Shown: positions 9,163 to 18,016, numbered from the stretch's first letter. The stretch is 64,000 nt of DNA from Rhodanobacter sp. A1T4 (GCF_014207185.1 NZ_JACHCP010000002.1:186001-250000), one strand, 5' to 3'. A program made the numbers and translations. The notes: a model not told the origin generated them from the letters alone.

Positions 9163-10062
9163 ATGAATTCCTCCAACCACATCCACATCGTCGAAGTCGG
9201 TCCGCGCGATGGCTTGCAGAACGAAAAAGCGCTGTTGCCCGCAGCGGTGAAGATCGAGCTGATCGACCGGCTCTCCGCCACCGGCCTGAAGACGATCGAG
9301 GCGACCAGCTTCGTCAGCCCGAAGTGGGTGCCACAACTGGCCGATGCGACAGAGGTCTTCAGCGCCATCCGCAAGGTCGAAGGCGTGAGCTATCCAGTGC
9401 TGGTGCCCAACGAGCAGGGTTACCTGCGCGCCCGCGAGGTCAACGTGCGTGAGGTGGCGATCTTCACTGCCGCCTCAGAAACCTTCAGCCGCAAGAACAC
9501 CAATGCCTCGATCGACGAATCGATGGCGCGCTTCGTACCTGTGATCGAGCATGCACAGGCCGATGACGTGACCGTGCGCGGCTACATCTCCACCGTCCTC
9601 GGTTGCCCTTACGAGGGCGACGTGCCGGTGAGCGAAGTGGTACGTGTGGCCGTTCGTTTATATCAATTGGGCTGCCGCGAAATTTCGCTGGGCGACACCA
9701 TCGGCGTGGGCACACCGGCCAAGGCACGGGCGATGCTGCGTGCGGTGGCGCAGGAGGTACCGATGGAAGCCCTTGCCGTGCATTTTCATGACACCTACGG
9801 CCAGGCACTGGCCAACATCCTGGCCTGCCTGGAAGAAGGCGTACGCGTAGTCGACAGCGCCGTGTCCGGCACCGGCGGCTGCCCGTATGCGAAGGGCGCT
9901 ACCGGCAACGTGGCCAGCGAGGATGTCATCTACATGTTGCACGGCATGGGCATGACCACCGGCGTCGACCTTGATCAGCTGATCGCCACCGGTGCATGGC
10001 TCGCCGGTCAGCTCGGCAAGGAAACCGCGAGCCGCGTCACCCGCGCACGCACGGCCAGCTGA
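9163..10062 (+). CDS. liuE: Hydroxymethylglutaryl-CoA lyase
   Basis: A 299-residue DRE-TIM metallolyase that cleaves HMG-CoA to acetyl-CoA and acetoacetate, the last step of leucine catabolism. It has the divalent-metal motif VEVGPRDGLQNEK at the N-terminus, HFHDTYGQALAN, and the signature VSGTGGCPYAKGATGNVASE with the catalytic cysteine. It starts 53 bases after liuD. The length is normal. Confidence 0.94.
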   Translation: MNSSNHIHIVEVGPRDGLQNEKALLPAAVKIELIDRLSATGLKTIEATSFVSPKWVPQLADATEVFSAIRKVEGVSYPVLVPNEQGYLRAREVNVREVAIFTAASETFSRKNTNASIDESMARFVPVIEHAQADDVTVRGYISTVLGCPYEGDVPVSEVVRVAVRLYQLGCREISLGDTIGVGTPAKARAMLRAVAQEVPMEALAVHFHDTYGQALANILACLEEGVRVVDSAVSGTGGCPYAKGATGNVASEDVIYMLHGMGMTTGVDLDQLIATGAWLAGQLGKETASRVTRARTAS

Positions 10063-10092
10063 AGTCACCATTCACCCCAAAAGATCGTCTCC

Positions 10093-10581
10093 ATGTCCAC
10101 ACCGTTTTTGATCCGCCCTATCAGCGCCAGCGACAACACGGCGATGGCCAGCATCATCCGAAAGGTCATGCCAGAGTTCGGTGCAGACGGGCCGGGCTTT
10201 GCGATCCACGACGCCGAAGTAGATCGCCTGTACGAGGCCTACACGCAACCGCACAGCGCCTATTTTGTGATCGAACGCAACGGTGAAGTGCTGGGCGGTG
10301 GCGGCGTGGCACCGCTGGAAAACGGTGAGCCTGATGTGTGCGAGCTGCGCAAGATGTATTTTCTGCCTGAGGCCCGCGGCATCGGCGCAGGTGCGGCCAT
10401 GATGCAGCGGTGCCTGGACGCCGCCCGGGCGCGCGGCTTTCGCCGCTGCTATCTGGAAACGCTCACCGGTATGGATGGTGCGCAGGCGCTCTACCTGCGC
10501 AGCGGTTTCAGGCCGTTATCCTCGCCGATGGGCGGTACCGGTCACTTCAGTTGCGACAGGTTCTTTATTCTCGAACTTTGA
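10093..10581 (+). CDS. GNAT family N-acetyltransferase
   Basis: A 162-residue single-domain acetyltransferase. The acetyl-CoA motif is present as LRKMYFLPEARGIGAGAAMM (the R/Q-x-x-G-x-G/A type loop), followed by YLETLTGMDGAQALYLRSGF, a typical motif B. The substrate is unknown. It lies 30 bases after liuE on the same strand and could be co-transcribed. The YdeI-like gene follows after 14 bases. Confidence 0.85.
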   Translation: MSTPFLIRPISASDNTAMASIIRKVMPEFGADGPGFAIHDAEVDRLYEAYTQPHSAYFVIERNGEVLGGGGVAPLENGEPDVCELRKMYFLPEARGIGAGAAMMQRCLDAARARGFRRCYLETLTGMDGAQALYLRSGFRPLSSPMGGTGHFSCDRFFILEL

Positions 10582-10595
10582 CGGGAAATACGGGG

Positions 10596-11198
10596 ATGGC
10601 CAATAACGATCCGCGCATCGACGCCTACATCGCCAAAGCGGCGCCATTCGCTCAGCCCATTCTTGAGCATCTTCGCATTGTGATACATGCCACCTGTCCC
10701 GAGGTCGAAGAAGGCATCAAGTGGGGTATGCCCTTCTTCAGTTACAAAAAATCGCCACTGTGCATGATGGCGGCTTTCAAGCAGCACTGCGGATTCGGCT
10801 TCTGGCTGTCCAGGCAGGTCGTCGGTGAAACCGCGGAAGAAGGGATGGGCCAGTTCGGCAAGCTCATGTCCGTGGCCGACTTGCCCAAGAAAAAGCAGTT
10901 TGTCGATTTCATCCGCAAGGCGATGGCGCTGAACGAGGCCGACGTAAAACTGAAAAGGCCAAAGGCGGCACCGAAACCACCGCCGCTATTACCGGACGTA
11001 CTGGCTACGGAATTCGCGAAAAAGAAAAACATCACCGCGCGCACCCACTACGAGGCCTTCAGCCCGAGCATGCAGCGCGAGTACACCGACTGGATTGACG
11101 AAGCAAAAACCGATATCACTCGCATGAAGCGTGTTGCCACCGCGCTGGCATGGTTGGCCGAGGGGAAATCACGCAACTGGAAATATGAAAAATGCTGA
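10596..11198 (+). CDS. YdeI/OmpD-associated family protein with DUF1801 domain
   Basis: A 200-residue protein. Residues about 1-115 resemble the DUF1801 (YdhG-like) fold: PILEHLRIVIHATCPEVEEG, then KWGMPFFSYKKSPLCMMAAF and a LPKKKQFVDFIRKA helix. The C-terminal part (RTHYEAFSPSMQREYTDWID and AKTDITRMKR) is the YdeI-like C-terminal region. YdeI in enterics is linked to antimicrobial peptide tolerance; the biochemical role is not established. The ATG at 10596 follows a GGG-rich site, and a longer frame upstream only overlaps the previous gene. Confidence 0.8.
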   Translation: MANNDPRIDAYIAKAAPFAQPILEHLRIVIHATCPEVEEGIKWGMPFFSYKKSPLCMMAAFKQHCGFGFWLSRQVVGETAEEGMGQFGKLMSVADLPKKKQFVDFIRKAMALNEADVKLKRPKAAPKPPPLLPDVLATEFAKKKNITARTHYEAFSPSMQREYTDWIDEAKTDITRMKRVATALAWLAEGKSRNWKYEKC

Positions 11199-11211
11199 AG
11201 GCCTGTATTGC

Positions 11212-11775
11212 ATGATCCGCCCTGCCCACAATGACGATGCGGCCGCGATCCACACCATCTACGCGCCATCCGTCACTGACAGCGCAACCACATTCGAGAC
11301 GGCGCTGCCCAGTGTGGCGACGATGCGCGAACGCATCAGCACACGATTGCAACACTATCCCTGGCTGGTCTGGGACGAAGATGGCGAGGTGCTGGCGTAT
11401 GCCTATGCCGGACGTTTTCGCGATCGCGCGGCGTATGACTGGATCGCCGAAACATCGATCTATGTGCATCACCAGGCGCAACGCCGGGGCATCGCACGCC
11501 GGCTGTACACCACGCTATTGGACGTAATGCGCCTGCAAGGTATCAACCAGGCTATCGGTGCCATCACCCTGCCCGGCACGGCCAGCGTGGCGATGCATGA
11601 GGCGATGGGTTTTACTGCGACAGGCGTGTGGCGCCAATGCGGATACAAACTCGGACAATGGTGGGACGTCGGCATGTGGCAGAAGGAGCTGCAAGTGGCG
11701 CAAACACCACCCAGCCCAGTCATCCCATTTCCGCAGCTGCTAGCATCGACGGAAGGTCGCGCACTGCTTTATTGA
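11212..11775 (+). CDS. GNAT acetyltransferase of the phosphinothricin/methionine sulfone (Pat/MnaT) type
   Basis: A 187-residue N-acetyltransferase. IRPAHNDDAAAIHTIYAPSV, the FRDRAAYDWIAETSIYVHHQ stretch, the acetyl-CoA loop QRRGIARRLY and the end GVWRQCGYKLGQWWDVGMWQ are all typical of the Pat/Bar/MnaT group, which acetylates phosphinothricin or methionine sulfone/sulfoximine. The ATG at 11212 is chosen with GAAGG upstream; an ATG at 11185 overlapping the previous gene is possible. An intrinsic terminator follows. Confidence 0.88.
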   Translation: MIRPAHNDDAAAIHTIYAPSVTDSATTFETALPSVATMRERISTRLQHYPWLVWDEDGEVLAYAYAGRFRDRAAYDWIAETSIYVHHQAQRRGIARRLYTTLLDVMRLQGINQAIGAITLPGTASVAMHEAMGFTATGVWRQCGYKLGQWWDVGMWQKELQVAQTPPSPVIPFPQLLASTEGRALLY

Positions 11776-11804
11776 TGCGCGCGTGCAGTCGGTACTGCCA
11801 GACA

Positions 11805-11833
11805 AGAAACCCCGCCAACAAGGCGGGGTTTCT
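11805..11833 (+). terminator. Intrinsic terminator after the GNAT gene
   Basis: A 12-base-pair stem AGAAACCCCGCC / GGCGGGGTTTCT around a short AACAA loop, with T residues on both sides. It could serve both the plus-strand GNAT gene and the minus-strand RcnB-like gene that ends nearby. Confidence 0.85.
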
Positions 11834-11876
11834 TTGATGACCCTAGGATAATAGAGCTGAGATAGAGCTGACCGCG

Positions 11877-12215
11877 TCAATGACTGGCGATGATGCTCGC
11901 AATGACACCCGTCGTAACAGCTACCAGCAGAAAATCACCATTGTCGCTGCGCACATAGTGGTAGCCACGCGGTGGTGGCCGCAGGTGTTCGCGATGCCAG
12001 TCGCTGACGATATAGTTGCCATGGCGATAGTCGTCGGGTACGCGGCCACCCTGGCGGTACCAGCCTTCCTGATGACCTCGGTCGTACATTTCGTGATGCG
12101 GATGGTTATCGTGGTCATGATCGTAGGACTGCGCCAGCAGCGATCCGCTGGCCATCATCATGGCGCCACAAATAACCAGCGTTCCCAGGGATTTCTTCAT
12201 AGAGGATTTCTTCAT
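11877..12215 (-). CDS. RcnB-like periplasmic protein, copy 1
   Basis: A 112-residue protein with a signal peptide (KKSLGTLVICGAMMMASGSLLA), a His/Asp-rich segment (YDHDHDNHPHHEMYDRGHQ) and the RcnB-type core: DDYRHGNYIVSDWHREHL, PPPRGYHYVRSDNGDFLLV and a C-terminal hydrophobic TTGVIASIIASH. RcnB is a periplasmic factor affecting Ni/Co export; here the His-rich stretch could bind metal, but function is inferred. The start at 12215 is fixed by AGGAG six bases upstream. It is a tandem paralogue of the next gene. Confidence 0.78.
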   Translation of the reverse strand: MKKSSMKKSLGTLVICGAMMMASGSLLAQSYDHDHDNHPHHEMYDRGHQEGWYRQGGRVPDDYRHGNYIVSDWHREHLRPPPRGYHYVRSDNGDFLLVAVTTGVIASIIASH

Positions 12216-12255
12216 GGATCGCTCCTAAGTGGATGACAGTAGCGAAAACACTGCA

Positions 12256-12591
12256 TCAATGACTGGCGATGATGCTCGCAATCACACCTGTCGTAACGGC
12301 TACCAGCAGAAAATCACCGTTGTCGCTGCGCACATAGTGGTAGCCACGCGGTGGCTGGCGAAGGTGTTGTCCACGCCAATCGTCTACGGCGTACGAGCCG
12401 CCGTTGTACTCAGCGGGGACATGCCCACCTTTTTTGTACCAGCCCTCACTGCGGCCACGGTCGTACATGTTCTGGTGGTTCTGAGCTTGATGGTCCTGAT
12501 CATGATGATCCTGGGGTTGAGCCGTTACGCTGGCAGCGCAGGACATCATCAAGGCACCGATGACTAGCCATGTACCCAATTGCTTTTGCAT
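12256..12591 (-). CDS. RcnB-like periplasmic protein, copy 2
   Basis: A 111-residue tandem paralogue of the neighbouring gene. It has a signal peptide (QLGTWLVIGALMMSCAASVTA), a His/Gln-rich stretch (HHDQDHQAQNHQNMYDRG) and the same core ending PPRGYHYVRSDNGDFLLVAV. The last 33 residues are identical to copy 1, and the 3' DNA is nearly identical, while the N-terminal halves have diverged. That pattern points to gene duplication with later gene conversion of the 3' half. Forty bases separate the two genes. Confidence 0.78.
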   Translation of the reverse strand: MQKQLGTWLVIGALMMSCAASVTAQPQDHHDQDHQAQNHQNMYDRGRSEGWYKKGGHVPAEYNGGSYAVDDWRGQHLRQPPRGYHYVRSDNGDFLLVAVTTGVIASIIASH

Positions 12592-12835
12592 GACGCACTC
12601 CTACTGATGTGACGGCGATGGAACGTGAATTGTGGCAATCGCTGATTCGTTGCGCTGCAGCACCAAATTCATAAAGCAGAAGAAATTCGGTGAGCCTGTG
12701 AGCTGACCATCGCGGTTCAACATTCAATAGCACGTGAATATTTCAGTGAAGACGGCCTCACATTTGCCCGCCAACGGCTTCGCCCCGTCACGCCAGTCGG
12801 CTACCATGCCCGTTTGATTCATCAGGGAAGCTCGC

Positions 12836-13603
12836 ATGCAACTCGATCAGGTCAAGGCAATCATCACCGGCGGCGCGTCCGGCCTGGGCTACGCGGTAGC
12901 CCAACACCTCGTTGCAAATGGCGGTCAGGTTGCGCTTTTTGACATCGACAATGACAAGGGACAAACCGCGATAAAGGCATTGGGTGGTGCTGCACGATTT
13001 TTCCGCACCGACGTCACCTCCGAAGATGGCGTGGCGATCAATGTGGCAGCCGCACGCGAATCGATGGGCGGGCTGAACGCCGTGATCAACTGTGCCGGCA
13101 TCCTTGGTGCAGGCCGCGTGCTTGGCAAGGAAGGCGCCATGCCACTGTCGAATTTTTCCACCACCGTCATGGTCAACCTGGTCGGCAGTTTCAACGTCGC
13201 CAAGGCCGGTGCCGCCCTCATGCAAAACAACGAAGTCGGTGAAGACAGTGAGCGTGGCGTGATCGTCAACACCGCGAGCGTAGCCGCCTACGAAGGCCAG
13301 ATCGGTCAGGCCGCCTACTCCGCGTCCAAAGGCGGCGTGGTCGGCATGACCCTGCCGATGGCACGCGAACTCGCTCGCTTCGGCATTCGCGTGAACACGA
13401 TTGCACCGGGCATTTTCTGGACACCAATGGTCGACGGCATGTCGCCGCAGGTACAGGAATCGCTATCCGCCTCGATTCCGTTTCCATCGCGACTGGGCAA
13501 GCCAGAAGAGTTCGCCGCGACCGTCGGCTTTATTCTCGGCAACCGCTACCTCAACGGCGAAACCATCCGACTCGATGGCGCGGTACGGTTGCAGCCTAAA
13601 TAA
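12836..13603 (+). CDS. SDR family dehydrogenase, 3-hydroxyacyl-CoA dehydrogenase type 2-like
   Basis: A 255-residue classical short-chain dehydrogenase. It shows the NAD-binding motif [13 protein letters not shown] (TGxxxGxG), an aspartate after beta-2 (FDIDND) favouring NAD over NADP, the NCAG motif (VINCAGI), the catalytic [20 protein letters not shown] (Ser and YxxxK) and the PGIFWTPM loop. The sequence resembles HSD17B10-type enzymes, which act in isoleucine and branched-chain acyl-CoA oxidation. The substrate is inferred only from resemblance. Confidence 0.85.
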   Translation: MQLDQVKAIITGGASGLGYAVAQHLVANGGQVALFDIDNDKGQTAIKALGGAARFFRTDVTSEDGVAINVAAARESMGGLNAVINCAGILGAGRVLGKEGAMPLSNFSTTVMVNLVGSFNVAKAGAALMQNNEVGEDSERGVIVNTASVAAYEGQIGQAAYSASKGGVVGMTLPMARELARFGIRVNTIAPGIFWTPMVDGMSPQVQESLSASIPFPSRLGKPEEFAATVGFILGNRYLNGETIRLDGAVRLQPK

Positions 13604-13724
13604 AGCAGAGACGAGGAGCAAGGCAACACCCATTCGGCCATCGTCCCGAAACGTCCCTACAACACAACGCCAACTGGCGTCCCCTCGTTACTCATCCCTA
13701 ACCCCTAGCCCTGAGTTACTCCCC

Positions 13725-14288
13725 ATGAAAGCTTCCGACGTCAAGAAAGGTAATGTGGTCGAAAACGACGGCACCGTCTATCAGGTGCGCGATATCGAAC
13801 GCAGCTCACCAAGTGCGCGTGGTGGCAACGTCACGTTTCGTTTCACGCTGTATTCGATTCCCGGCGGTCGCAAGTTCGACCTCAGCCTGCGCGCCGATGA
13901 CGAGCTGCGCGAAATGGATCTGGTGCGTCGCGCTGCAAATTTCTCGTACATGGATGACGGCGCATTCGTCTTCATGGACGCCGAGGATTACACCCAATAT
14001 CTGTTGTCGCCCGAACTGGTTGGCGACAACGCCGGCTATATCGTCGAAGGCATCGAGGGCTACTACGTGCAGGTGATCGACGAAGCACCCGTCGGCCTGC
14101 AGGTGCCGTCCAGCGTGATCCTGACCGTCGTCGATACCGCGCCAGAAATGAAGGGCTCCAGCGCCACCAAGCGCAACAAGCCGGCCAGGCTCAACACCGG
14201 CATCGAAGTGCAGGTACCCGAGTACATCAGCAATGATGAAAAAATCTGGGTCAGCACGCTCACCGGTGAGTTCGCCGGTCGCGCCTGA
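13725..14288 (+). CDS. efpL: EF-P-like translation factor EfpL (YeiP)
   Basis: A 187-residue three-domain EF-P paralogue. The opening [20 protein letters not shown] and the loop SSPSARGGN identify the YeiP/EfpL branch, in which the modified lysine of EF-P is replaced by arginine (R32 here, R33 in E. coli numbering). EfpL helps ribosomes through difficult, mainly proline-containing motifs without needing a post-translational modification. A second, canonical EF-P with the lysine is encoded at 61806-62384. The start is the first in-frame ATG with family-like sequence; the upstream frame runs into the SDR gene. Confidence 0.93.
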   Translation: MKASDVKKGNVVENDGTVYQVRDIERSSPSARGGNVTFRFTLYSIPGGRKFDLSLRADDELREMDLVRRAANFSYMDDGAFVFMDAEDYTQYLLSPELVGDNAGYIVEGIEGYYVQVIDEAPVGLQVPSSVILTVVDTAPEMKGSSATKRNKPARLNTGIEVQVPEYISNDEKIWVSTLTGEFAGRA

Positions 14289-14452
14289 TCACTGCATTCG
14301 ATCGATGACGATGGTGTCGCGCTCTGCAAGGCGCCATCCTCATATCAGTGCAATCCGAAGCGCACCATCCGATCTATACGCGAAACCATCGCAGCAGCTT
14401 CAGCCTGCGTGATGCAGAATCACTGCTCAGCCACCTGAGTCATCGACGCACC

Positions 14453-16564
14453 ATGCCCAAAACCGGCTACTCGCTGAGCAGAAAAATGCTGGAGAGCCTG
14501 ACTACGGCGAAGCGGCCGGATGTGCCGCTGTGGGTATTGCTGCGCAATACCGCCGCTGTGGTTCTGCCACTTGGCATTGGCCTGGCCACGGGATATACGG
14601 AAGTGGGCATCGGCGTTGCGGCCGGCGCGCTCAATACGATGTTTTCCGATCAGCCAGGCCCGTATCGGCAACGCATGCAGCAGCTGCTGCTGGCCTCGCT
14701 CGCCGCGGCAGTCGCTTCGCTATGTGGCTTCCTGATTGGCGATCAGCTGCTGCCGCTGCTATTCGCCACCATGATCTTTGGATTTTTCGGTGGGCTGTTG
14801 GTGGTGTTCGGCGTCGACATCGCCCGTGTCGGCATGACCAGCATGATCCTCCTCGTGGTCACCGCCTATACGCCTACCACCTTGCCGCATGCGCTGCTCG
14901 GTGCCGGGCTGATCTTCAGCGGCGGCATGCTGCTCATGGCGTTCTCAGTCGCTGCATGGCCACTGCAACGCTATCGGCCCGAGCGGCAAGCACTGGCCGC
15001 CGTCTATCGCGGCCTGGCCACGCTGGCACGTCAACAAACCTACGACGACGCCGACGTACCTGCGCTGACCGGAGCGATGACAACGTTGCAGCACACCCTG
15101 CTCGGCCGCCACCACGCGCGCGGTCGCGCGATGGAAGCCTTCGGGGTATTGCTGGAACTGGCCGAGCGCATACGGCTGGAACTGACGGCGATGGCCGAAC
15201 TGCGGGCGAACGCTACCATCCATGCGATGTTCCGCGACGACGCCGCACGCGTGCTTGCCGCCATCGCCGATGCCCTCGATGAAGGCGAGCCCCCGCAGCA
15301 GGCCGAGCGCATGTTGCAGACCCTGCAGGCCAGCGAAACCGCCTTGCTTGGTGGCGATGGGCCGCCCGACAGTCTCGCCCGCCATATCCACGCACTGTCC
15401 GGCCAGTTGGCCGCCGCAGTGCGTAATGCCAATTGGGCCGGCAGCAAAGGCGAAATGCGCGCTGTTGCCGCCGAGACACCACTGCCAGCCGCGCTGCGCA
15501 GCAGCTCGGCGCTGGCCACACTGCGCGCCAGCCTGACGCCACAGTCGGTGGCTTTCCGCCACGCCATCCGCAGCGCGGTTTGCCTGAGCCTGGCCATGCT
15601 GGTATCGCGCAAACTGCACCTGCCACACGGTTACTGGCTGCCGATGACCGCCGCGATCGTGCTGCGACCGGATTTTGCCGCCACCTTCAACTTTGGCCTG
15701 CTGCGTGTGGTGGGGACGATTCTCGGTCTGGTGCTCACCACGGTGCTGCTGCACATCACACCGCACGAGCCATGGACGCATCTGGCTCTGATGGCCGTGC
15801 TGTGCCTGACCTTCCGCTATCTCGCTACCGCACACTACGGCGCCGCCGTAGCCGCGCTCACCGGCACGGTAGTGATTTTTCTCTCTTTTGAAGGCGTCAA
15901 CTCCGGCGCTGCAGTGCACGATCGGGTGATCAATACCCTGCTCGGCAGCGGCATGGCCCTACTTGCCTACCTGCTGTGGCCAACATGGGAAAAAGGCCGC
16001 GTACGCGCCGCGTTGTCGGACATGCTCGATGCCTACGCCAACTACCTGCGCGCCCTGGCACGGCCAATGCTCCGCGACGTCCATCGCGAAGCACGTACCG
16101 CCGCACGCACTGCACGTACCAATGCGCAGGCGTCGCTGGATCGCATGCGCGCCGAACCCGGCGCGCCAGTCGTCCTGCTGGACCTGGCCACGGCACTGTT
16201 CGCCAACGGCAACCGGCTGGCACGCACCGCAATGACACTGGAAGCGGTGATCGACAACGACAACGCGATGTCAGAATCCAGCGAGGTCAGTGGTTTCGTC
16301 GATCATGTAGCCATCGCCCTGCAGGAAATCGCCACCGCGCTGCGCGAGAATCGCACACCGCAGCTAACCTCCGATTTGCGCACCCTGCAGCGCAGCCTGG
16401 CCGCCCTGCTCGCCATGGCCGACAACAGGCACAACGCCGATCTGCTCAAGCGCATCAGCGATCGCCTGGTCGACAATGTCGACACGCTCGCGCACGTGCT
16501 GGGCCGCAGTCACATTGGGACTGAATACACGCCAGATCTGCATCCCAATGCGCACTCCTCCTGA
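14453..16564 (+). CDS. FUSC family inner-membrane protein (aromatic acid exporter-like)
   Basis: About 703 residues with two hydrophobic blocks: residues about 25-160 (LLRNTAAVVLPLGIGLATGY and onward) and about 375-520 (RHAIRSAVCLSLAMLVSRKL, HGYWLPMTAAIVLRPDF, LLGSGMALLAYLLWP). Each block is followed by a helical cytoplasmic region. This two-block layout and the GYWLPMTAAIVLRPDF motif are typical of the FUSC (YccS/AaeB-like) family, some of which export aromatic acids. The substrate here is unknown. A GTG at 14348 would add 35 polar residues; the ATG at 14453 is preferred. Confidence 0.82.
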   Translation: MPKTGYSLSRKMLESLTTAKRPDVPLWVLLRNTAAVVLPLGIGLATGYTEVGIGVAAGALNTMFSDQPGPYRQRMQQLLLASLAAAVASLCGFLIGDQLLPLLFATMIFGFFGGLLVVFGVDIARVGMTSMILLVVTAYTPTTLPHALLGAGLIFSGGMLLMAFSVAAWPLQRYRPERQALAAVYRGLATLARQQTYDDADVPALTGAMTTLQHTLLGRHHARGRAMEAFGVLLELAERIRLELTAMAELRANATIHAMFRDDAARVLAAIADALDEGEPPQQAERMLQTLQASETALLGGDGPPDSLARHIHALSGQLAAAVRNANWAGSKGEMRAVAAETPLPAALRSSSALATLRASLTPQSVAFRHAIRSAVCLSLAMLVSRKLHLPHGYWLPMTAAIVLRPDFAATFNFGLLRVVGTILGLVLTTVLLHITPHEPWTHLALMAVLCLTFRYLATAHYGAAVAALTGTVVIFLSFEGVNSGAAVHDRVINTLLGSGMALLAYLLWPTWEKGRVRAALSDMLDAYANYLRALARPMLRDVHREARTAARTARTNAQASLDRMRAEPGAPVVLLDLATALFANGNRLARTAMTLEAVIDNDNAMSESSEVSGFVDHVAIALQEIATALRENRTPQLTSDLRTLQRSLAALLAMADNRHNADLLKRISDRLVDNVDTLAHVLGRSHIGTEYTPDLHPNAHSS

Positions 16565-16633
16565 TACTTCAATCGGTCGCCCGTTGGTTAAACGTTAGTT
16601 AAAGGCTATCGGCAGAATCCAAAAAACGATTGG

Positions 16634-16661
16634 ATATAATGAACTTTTAAGTTCACTATAT
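16634..16661. promoter_or_regulatory. 28-base palindrome, possible operator
   Basis: Two 13-base arms, ATATAATGAACTT and AAGTTCACTATAT, separated by TT, match at 12 of 13 paired positions. The left arm contains TATAAT, so a repressor bound here would cover a promoter. The A/T-rich site stands out in a GC-rich region, and the following interval contains only small or decayed frames. What it regulates is unclear. Confidence 0.45.
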
Positions 16662-16684
16662 GCGCATCTCTGCTGGCCACCACT

Positions 16685-16870
16685 ATGTTCAAGACCTTTA
16701 CGCAGACCACCCAGTTGCTGGGCGCGTCTTTTGCAAACCACTATCTGATCACACAAAGTCCGCTGGCCAGCTGCGCCATGCTGCTGGTGCCATTGGTAAA
16801 AACCGCCAGCCGCTACCTGCGCCGGCCACCAGGCCAAGCAGCAGACGCACTGATCGGTACGCGAAGCTAG
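16685..16870 (+). other. Gene-poor interval with a doubtful 61-codon ORF
   Basis: Between the FUSC gene and the secreted protein at 17471 there are about 900 bases without a clear gene. A 61-codon frame (MFKTFTQTTQLLGASFANHY onward) directly follows the palindrome and could be a real small protein or the broken start of a lost gene; it has no recognised domain. The stretch 17110-17470 also holds only short frames, one ending DNHYPYALGLARDVGIEASI. I see nothing firm there. Confidence 0.2.
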
Positions 16871-17110
16871 GCGCATCTGGCTGCAACAGTTTCTGGTTGG
16901 TGGCAGGGACTGATGCGCGATTGGCGCGTCCGCGCCGATACCGAGGCCAGCCTCGCCTTTAGATGCGAACTGGGCCCGTACATCAGCGGTGCCGCCGACC
17001 ATACCAACCTCTCCGACCGCTGGAAGGACGCTTTGCAAGTGCGCGAACTGGCATTAGCAGTGTCGGCAAACCAGCGAGCCGGCTCGACGTCACATAATTC
17101 GTTGTCGTGA
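16871..17110 (+). pseudogene. Possible remnant of a sugar-phosphate isomerase/epimerase-like gene
   Basis: The frame reads AHLAATVSGWWQGLMRDW, then ASLAFRCELGPYISGAADHT and NLSDRWKDALQVRELAL. The pattern FxxELGP, followed later by LSDRW and ALxxRxLA, resembles the C-terminal region of TIM-barrel sugar phosphate isomerase/epimerase proteins. There is no start codon with family-like sequence and a stop lies directly upstream, so it would be a truncated tail. The resemblance is from memory and weak. Confidence 0.3.
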
Positions 17111-17470
17111 CCCGACACACGGGTTCAAAGGCCAACTTCGACAACCACGCTGCGGATCAGGCTGAGCGCATCAGCCTGCAGGTAGATTTTCTGAGTAATC
17201 GTGGCGAACACGAGCGTCGATTGTGCGCGGCCTGGAATGGTGAGACGCGCCCTATGGGAAAAGCGGCAGCGACTGAATATGACCGACATCGAACAGATGA
17301 TGCTCGATAACCACTATCCTTATGCGCTGGGGTTGGCGCGGGATGTCGGCATTGAGGCATCGATCGTGACTGGCGTCGTTTCATGATACCAAGCCGGAAT
17401 CGCCAGACAGGATTCGACATCGCCGTGCCCATGGCCTTCCATGATCCAGCCGCACTTTCCAGGAGTCAGC

Positions 17471-17995
17471 ATGAGCTTTCTGCGCACCATGTCTTCGAGC
17501 ATCATCGCCCTCGCAGCGACCCTGCTGCTGGCCGGCACACTACACGCCGCTGACATCAGCATGGCCAACGGCAGTGTGCAGTTCCACACACCAGACGACT
17601 GGGTGGACATTCTCGACACCCAGGGCGATCCGGAAGTGCACGTATTCCAGGTGCCCGATACCTCTGCCACCGGCAAGGTCAGCCTGTCCCGCGTCACCGT
17701 GACGGTGAAGCAGGTTGGCGACATCAGCGGTTTTCAGCAGTACGTGAGTACCTCTTCCGCTAAGGCGCTAGCGCTGCCCGGTTACAAGGCAGCCGCGGTC
17801 CCGCCCAGACCCAATACGTTTGTATACACGGCGCAGGAAAGCGGCGCGCAGTACAGCTACAGCGAGCGTTACTGGCTCAAGGACGGCAACGCAATTCAGC
17901 TGCGCTGTCTGCGCCCCTCGGAAAGCGCCGCCGGTCCGGCATGGAAGGCTGCCTTCGAAAAGGGCTGTGACGGGATTGCCGCGAAGCTCAAGTAA
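17471..17995 (+). CDS. Predicted secreted protein of unknown function
   Basis: A 174-residue protein with a clear signal peptide (residues about 1-27, IIALAATLLLAGTLHAAD, cleavage after AxA). The mature part begins ISMANGSVQFHTPDDWVDIL, a pattern seen in small periplasmic proteins that carry a PsbP/DUF1795-like fold, but I cannot assign a family. Two cysteines near the C-terminus (LRCLRP and KGCDGI) could form a disulfide. The start is fixed by AGGAG seven bases upstream. A hairpin follows the gene. Confidence 0.7.
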   Translation: MSFLRTMSSSIIALAATLLLAGTLHAADISMANGSVQFHTPDDWVDILDTQGDPEVHVFQVPDTSATGKVSLSRVTVTVKQVGDISGFQQYVSTSSAKALALPGYKAAAVPPRPNTFVYTAQESGAQYSYSERYWLKDGNAIQLRCLRPSESAAGPAWKAAFEKGCDGIAAKLK

Positions 17996-18016
17996 GGCTT
18001 CGACGATGCGGATTTG

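Noticed and set aside
14945..15919. Open frame of 324 codons opposite the FUSC gene
   Set aside because: Antisense shadow of the sense frame; composition not protein-like.
16595..17038. 147-codon minus-strand frame in the gene-poor gap
   Set aside because: No ribosome site, no family-like stretch, and it covers the palindrome and the opposite-strand remnant.
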